Part shown: in pieces, positions 60,671 through 64,000 of the stretch
How the letters are laid out: every line of letters begins with the position of its first letter
How positions within the stretch are numbered: the stretch's first letter is position 1
NCBI RefSeq assembly: GCF_900112415.1
Contig: NZ_FOLV01000009.1
Span: forward strand, 62,001 to 126,000
Length of the DNA: 64,000 nucleotides
Reading direction: 5' to 3'
From: Bacillus sp. 491mf
Lineage (GTDB): Bacteria > Bacillota > Bacilli > Bacillales > Bacillaceae_G
Program-made: the position numbers and the translations under genes
Notes under the pieces: model-generated
Told to the model about the DNA's origin: nothing
What the model saw: only the letters and a program-made list of their open reading frames with translations
Databases searched by the model: none

Positions 60671-61558
60671 TTGAATAAGTTGCCAGCATTGGTTCAGCGA
60701 TTTATCAAAGATAATTATGGAGAGCCGAAAATGATAGTTGAGCTAAGTGGTGTGAATAAAGAAAGAGGCGCATCTTGCTTACGCCTTTTGTTTGAAAAGC
60801 GCTCTGTTATAGTTGAAAAAACTATATATAAGAGAGAATATGATGTTTATAATCATTTAACGTCGTTTTTTCATAGTAAAAAGATTTATATTCCTAATAC
60901 ATATTACACGTATGAAGAAGAAAAAGGTTATTGGTTTGTAATTGAAGATATACCACTGCCATTTCCTAATACTAGATGGAAAGGTGATACAGAGCAAATA
61001 AAGTATTTATTTACTTTGCATTTCAATACCTGGAATCAAAACTTAAACATAAATGAACCATTCATCTTTCAATGGAGGAAGAATTTAGATAACAAAGCAT
61101 TAAAATTACTACCATTGAATTTAAAAGCAGTAATTGAGGGTTTACGTATTGTATCTAAAGATATATTCGCTAAATTATGTTGTATATCCGGTGATCCTAA
61201 TCCTACAAATTGGGGAATAAGAAATAATAATCAATTAGTTTTATTCGATTGGGAACGTATAGGATATGGGTCCCCTGCTATTGATCTTGCTATTATAATC
61301 CCTGGCTTAGGAACAGTTGATAAATCATTAGAAACTAGTATTGCCAACACATACATTAACTTTTGGAAAGCTACTTCAGTATCTTTTCCATATTCAGTTT
61401 CAGAATTAACACAGCAAATTACAATAGCTAAAATATGGAGTGCATTAGATTTTATAGTTAATAATGCAGATACATTAGAAAAACAAACACTTGAGCTTAT
61501 AGTCAAACAGTTAAGTGATAAATTAGAATACGAACATGCGACTTTGCAGAAGATGTAA
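60671..61558 (+). CDS. Aminoglycoside/choline phosphotransferase-like kinase
   Basis: A 295-aa protein with the APH fold. The catalytic loop reads CISGDPNPTNWGI, where the usual His-Gly-Asp is Ser-Gly-Asp but the Asp and Asn are retained. It is followed by LVLFDWERIGYGSPAIDLA, with the metal-binding Asp. The N-terminal lobe Lys is likely in SVIVEKTIYKREYDVY. The substrate is unknown; drug resistance cannot be claimed. The TTG at 60671 follows AGGATGGTG; the ATG at 60653 has no site. Confidence 0.82.
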   Translation: MNKLPALVQRFIKDNYGEPKMIVELSGVNKERGASCLRLLFEKRSVIVEKTIYKREYDVYNHLTSFFHSKKIYIPNTYYTYEEEKGYWFVIEDIPLPFPNTRWKGDTEQIKYLFTLHFNTWNQNLNINEPFIFQWRKNLDNKALKLLPLNLKAVIEGLRIVSKDIFAKLCCISGDPNPTNWGIRNNNQLVLFDWERIGYGSPAIDLAIIIPGLGTVDKSLETSIANTYINFWKATSVSFPYSVSELTQQITIAKIWSALDFIVNNADTLEKQTLELIVKQLSDKLEYEHATLQKM

Positions 61559-61643
61559 CAAATTTAAGTAACGGATTTTATGTAAATAAAAATTAAACTT
61601 CTTTTTTGGGGAATAAAAGGGTGATCATTCTAAGAAAAAGTAA

Positions 61644-62096
61644 TTATTTTTGTTTGCATAATAAAATCGCTTGCCTCACAGCCCATTGTTGATGATCATG
61701 AACAAGCAACTGCTGTGCTTCAGAAGAAGATACCCAATGCAGGATATAGTCATCTTCTTGAGGGGTATGCTTTTCTTGTGTTTTGTTACATATGTAAAAA
61801 TACCCATCATTTAAATAGTAAACGCCTTCTTTTTCAGCATAAAAGTAACGCTCAGCATTTCCAACATACTGCTGCACTTCAATTGCCCAGCCTAATTCTT
61901 CTAATAGTTCACGATGTAAGCAGCTTTCTTTTGTTTCACCATTTTCTATTCCACCGCCAGGTAAAAAGTAACGTATTCCTTTTTGGATAACGGCTATTTT
62001 AGTAGTATTTTCATTAAAAATAATTGCATAAGAACTTGGGCGTAAGATGTATTCTATATGCTGCTTCTTCTCGCCAAAAGAAGGTTTTATTTGCAT
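61644..62096 (-). CDS. Nudix hydrolase
   Basis: A 150-aa protein with the Nudix box GGGIENGETKESCLHRELL then EELGW, and before it IAVIQKGIRYFLP, as in small Nudix proteins of the MutT type. The substrate is unknown. The ATG at 62096 has AGGTG 6 bases upstream; the GTG at 62105 lies inside that site. Confidence 0.88.
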   Translation of the reverse strand: MQIKPSFGEKKQHIEYILRPSSYAIIFNENTTKIAVIQKGIRYFLPGGGIENGETKESCLHRELLEELGWAIEVQQYVGNAERYFYAEKEGVYYLNDGYFYICNKTQEKHTPQEDDYILHWVSSSEAQQLLVHDHQQWAVRQAILLCKQK

Positions 62097-62241
62097 ATTT
62101 TTCACCTAATTTCATTTGTTTTAATTGAATTATCTCATATGATGATAGGAATCTGCAAAAATGAATTTTTAAGTTAAAAAGGAAAATGCATCTCAATATC
62201 TAATAACATAAATATCAATGGAAAAAGAGAGGGTATGACAA

Positions 62242-62712
62242 ATGCACGTTAGGAAAATTAGACCTGAGGATTATACTACAATTCATTCTGTTATAAATGA
62301 CTGGTGGGGCGGGAGACCGATGGCAGATATGCTGCCAAAGCTCTTTTTTGTTCATTTTCAAGAAACTAGCTTTATTGTTGAAATAGACAATGAAATCGCT
62401 GGCTTTTTATGTGGCTTTTTCTCGCAAACTTTTAAAGATGAAGCGTATGTTCATTTTATCGGTGTGAATCCGAAATTTAGAAGACAAGGGATTGCATCAG
62501 CACTGTATTCTTCTTTTTTTGATGCAGTTCGTTCCAATGGTCGTCACGTTGTAAAAGCAATAACATCTCCGGTTAACAAAAAATCTATTCAATTTCATCG
62601 TGAGATCGGATTTGAGATTGAAGGGGGAGATGATGAAATAGATGGAGTGTCTGTACATACAAACTATGATGGAAAAGGCGGAAGTCGAGTGTTATTTATA
62701 AAGTATATGTGA
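62242..62712 (+). CDS. GNAT family N-acetyltransferase
   Basis: A 156-aa protein: VHFIGVNPKFRRQGIASALYSSFF contains the acetyl-CoA loop RRQGIAS, and SIQFHREIGFEIE the final motif. The C-terminus VHTNYDGKGGSRVLFIKYM is typical of a subgroup close to YkkB-type proteins. The substrate is unknown. Confidence 0.88.
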   Translation: MHVRKIRPEDYTTIHSVINDWWGGRPMADMLPKLFFVHFQETSFIVEIDNEIAGFLCGFFSQTFKDEAYVHFIGVNPKFRRQGIASALYSSFFDAVRSNGRHVVKAITSPVNKKSIQFHREIGFEIEGGDDEIDGVSVHTNYDGKGGSRVLFIKYM

Positions 62713-62810
62713 ATTACGATAAATTAAGGGTAATTTCCATAGTTTTAGTAAATGGAGGTTTTTAAAAGAATTAAGTAATATCAGAAGATTTAATAAAATA
62801 CTAGAAGATT

Positions 62811-62850
62811 AGCCACAAATTTCTTAAAATGAAATTTGTGGCTTTTGATT
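62811..62850 (+). terminator. Intrinsic terminator
   Basis: AGCCACAAATTT / AAATTTGTGGCT stem followed by TTTGATTT. Confidence 0.85.
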
Positions 62851-62876
62851 TGTAAGTTAAGTATGGGGGGATAGAG

Positions 62877-63341
62877 ATGGATATTGTTTTTACAGAAAAC
62901 GGAAAGCGATTCAATTATCGCGTAGCAGCCGTTTGTATTGAAAATGGTCAGGTTCTTCTTCATCGCGGGAAGGGAGATAATTTTTGGTGTTTACCTGGCG
63001 GACGAGTTCAGATGCTTGAAAGTAGTGAGTCTGCTCTGAAAAGGGAGCTTCAAGAAGAATTAGAAGCGAATGCAAATGTAAAACGATTAATATGGGTTGT
63101 GGAGAAGTTTTTTACTTATGATAATCATGAGTTTCATGAAATTGGCTTTTACTATGAAACGCATTTAAAAGATGGTTCCATTCCAAAAACAGGTTCTTTT
63201 ATAAGAGAAGATGCTGGGAGACAATTTGAATTTCAGTGGGCATCAATAGAAGAATTACATCTGTTTAATACACAACCGGCCTTTTTAAAAACAAAGCTCA
63301 AACATTTACCTGAGTGTGTAGAACATATTGTGACAACGTAA
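62877..63341 (+). CDS. Nudix hydrolase
   Basis: A 154-aa protein with a Nudix box, GGRVQMLESSESALKRELQ then EELEA, and upstream VLLHRGKGDNFWCLP, the usual strand and turn. The last part (ETHLKDGSIPKTGSF) suggests an ADP-sugar or nucleotide-type substrate, but this is not firm. The ATG follows GGGGGGATAGAG. A terminator separates it from the convergent MFS gene. Confidence 0.88.
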   Translation: MDIVFTENGKRFNYRVAAVCIENGQVLLHRGKGDNFWCLPGGRVQMLESSESALKRELQEELEANANVKRLIWVVEKFFTYDNHEFHEIGFYYETHLKDGSIPKTGSFIREDAGRQFEFQWASIEELHLFNTQPAFLKTKLKHLPECVEHIVTT

Positions 63342-63362
63342 AGAAATAGGGAAATGTATGAT

Positions 63363-63395
63363 AAAAAAGAGGATATAAAGGTATCCTCTTTTTTA
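63363..63395. terminator. Terminator between convergent genes
   Basis: AAAAGAGGATA / TATCCTCTTTT stem followed by TT on plus and by A/T-rich sequence on minus. Confidence 0.85.
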
Positions 63396-63440
63396 CGTGA
63401 TGGAGTGAATCAGTACATATTAAAAGTAGCGGAAATCTCC

Positions 63441-64000
63441 TTATTTCACTTCAACTATTGGTGAATTTTCATGCTTAACGAGACAAGCTGCAAGTAAGCC
63501 TAGACCGAGTATGGCTGCAAGTAGAATAAACGTCGTAGTGAAACTGAAAGCTTTCATAAATGTAAAAGAGATAATTGGACCAAAACTTGTTCCAGCAAAT
63601 AAAATGACTGTGTACATTGATATTGCAATACTACGAGCTTTACCTCCTAATTGACCAATAAGAGAAACTAAAGAAGGTACGGAGAGTGCAATACCACTTA
63701 CAAAGACAATACTCATTACTGTTAAAAAGAATATGTTTGTAAGAAAGCCCATCGAAGCTAGGGCGAAAATGGAGAGAAGTAGCGCCCACCGAAGTACAAA
63801 CAGAACGCTAAAACGTTTTGCTAATTTACCTGCTAGTGGAGACAATATCATTCCTAGGACCCCGAATGAACGAATATAAAGAAGTTCGTGATTGTTCATT
63901 TGGAAAGGTAGATTAGTTAAATACTGTCCTAAGGTGGTGTACATACTAACAAAAGACATGAGTAGAACAAACGCTATTACGTAACTAAATATTAGATTTT
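63441..64000 (-). CDS. MFS transporter, C-terminal part (5' end outside window)
   Basis: The minus-strand frame is open to the right edge, so the ATG at 63959 is internal. About 185 residues are visible with six hydrophobic segments; YIRSFGVLGMILSPLAGKLAKRFSVLFV is the MFS loop between two helices. It is probably an exporter of the DHA1 type. The short soluble tail KHENSPIVEVK is the C-terminus. Confidence 0.82.
   Translation of the reverse strand, partial: NLIFSYVIAFVLLMSFVSMYTTLGQYLTNLPFQMNNHELLYIRSFGVLGMILSPLAGKLAKRFSVLFVLRWALLLSIFALASMGFLTNIFFLTVMSIVFVSGIALSVPSLVSLIGQLGGKARSIAISMYTVILFAGTSFGPIISFTFMKAFSFTTTFILLAAILGLGLLAACLVKHENSPIVEVK

Noticed and set aside
60671-61558. Calling the APH-fold gene an aminoglycoside-resistance gene
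   Set aside because: The fold is shared by many kinases, the catalytic loop is altered and no substrate evidence exists.
1-64000. Complete insertion sequence, tRNA, rRNA or CRISPR array
   Set aside because: I found no transposase ORF, tRNA cloverleaf, rRNA segment or regularly spaced repeat array.

Overview
The window looks like chromosome of a Bacillus cereus group organism. It is AT-rich, the starts are ATG, GTG or TTG behind strong AAGGAG-type ribosome binding sites, and the regulators are low-GC Firmicute RNAs (T-box, SAM-I, lysine and c-di-AMP riboswitches). Six copies of a roughly 150-bp dispersed repeat that I read as the bcr type of this group are also present. I see no rRNA, tRNA, CRISPR array or complete insertion sequence.

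Layout. Positions 1-6753 hold the end of a sugar-type MFS transporter, a family 3 glycosidase and an MMPL/RND exporter. From 7 to 14 kb come small unknown genes, a drug-type MFS pump divergent from a CGNR-type regulator, a c-di-AMP riboswitch in front of a 47-aa gene, a GNAT gene, a dxr paralogue and a T-box-controlled trpS. From 14.0 to 18.9 kb lies a second, wrecked copy of the T-box-trpS unit, split by a 4.5-kb island. The island carries phage scraps, a decayed WXG100-HNH toxin and two intact, unrelated immunity genes.

From 19 to 27 kb are Nudix, DUF2785, GNAT, phosphatase, ABC exporter and lipoprotein genes. At 27.4-29 kb a histidyl-tRNA synthetase paralogue lies behind a 14-codon leader peptide with three consecutive His codons and mutually exclusive hairpins. 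At 31 kb a SAM-I riboswitch precedes an 83-aa unknown protein. From 32 to 38 kb are a beta-lactamase-fold hydrolase, a marR-MFS operon, an alpha/beta hydrolase and an MFS-NETI pair.

From 38.7 to 42.3 kb is a serC-serA-DUF1015 operon, then a two-component system, an SF1 helicase with a PLD-like tail, and several GNAT genes. From 51 to 56 kb are an acyl-CoA-dehydrogenase-fold flavoprotein, cutC, signal peptidase I, a sirtuin and a P-loop kinase. From 56.5 to 58.4 kb is a lysine permease under a lysine riboswitch. The last 5 kb holds VOC, broken alcohol dehydrogenase, kinase, Nudix and GNAT genes and a truncated MFS gene.

The strongest themes are amino-acid sensing by RNA (Trp T-box, His leader peptide, Lys riboswitch, SAM-I) and gene decay: seven or eight pseudogenes or remnants are visible. 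Two orphan riboswitches (c-di-AMP and SAM) control small proteins of unknown function. All family names rest on motifs read by eye; no database search was run.
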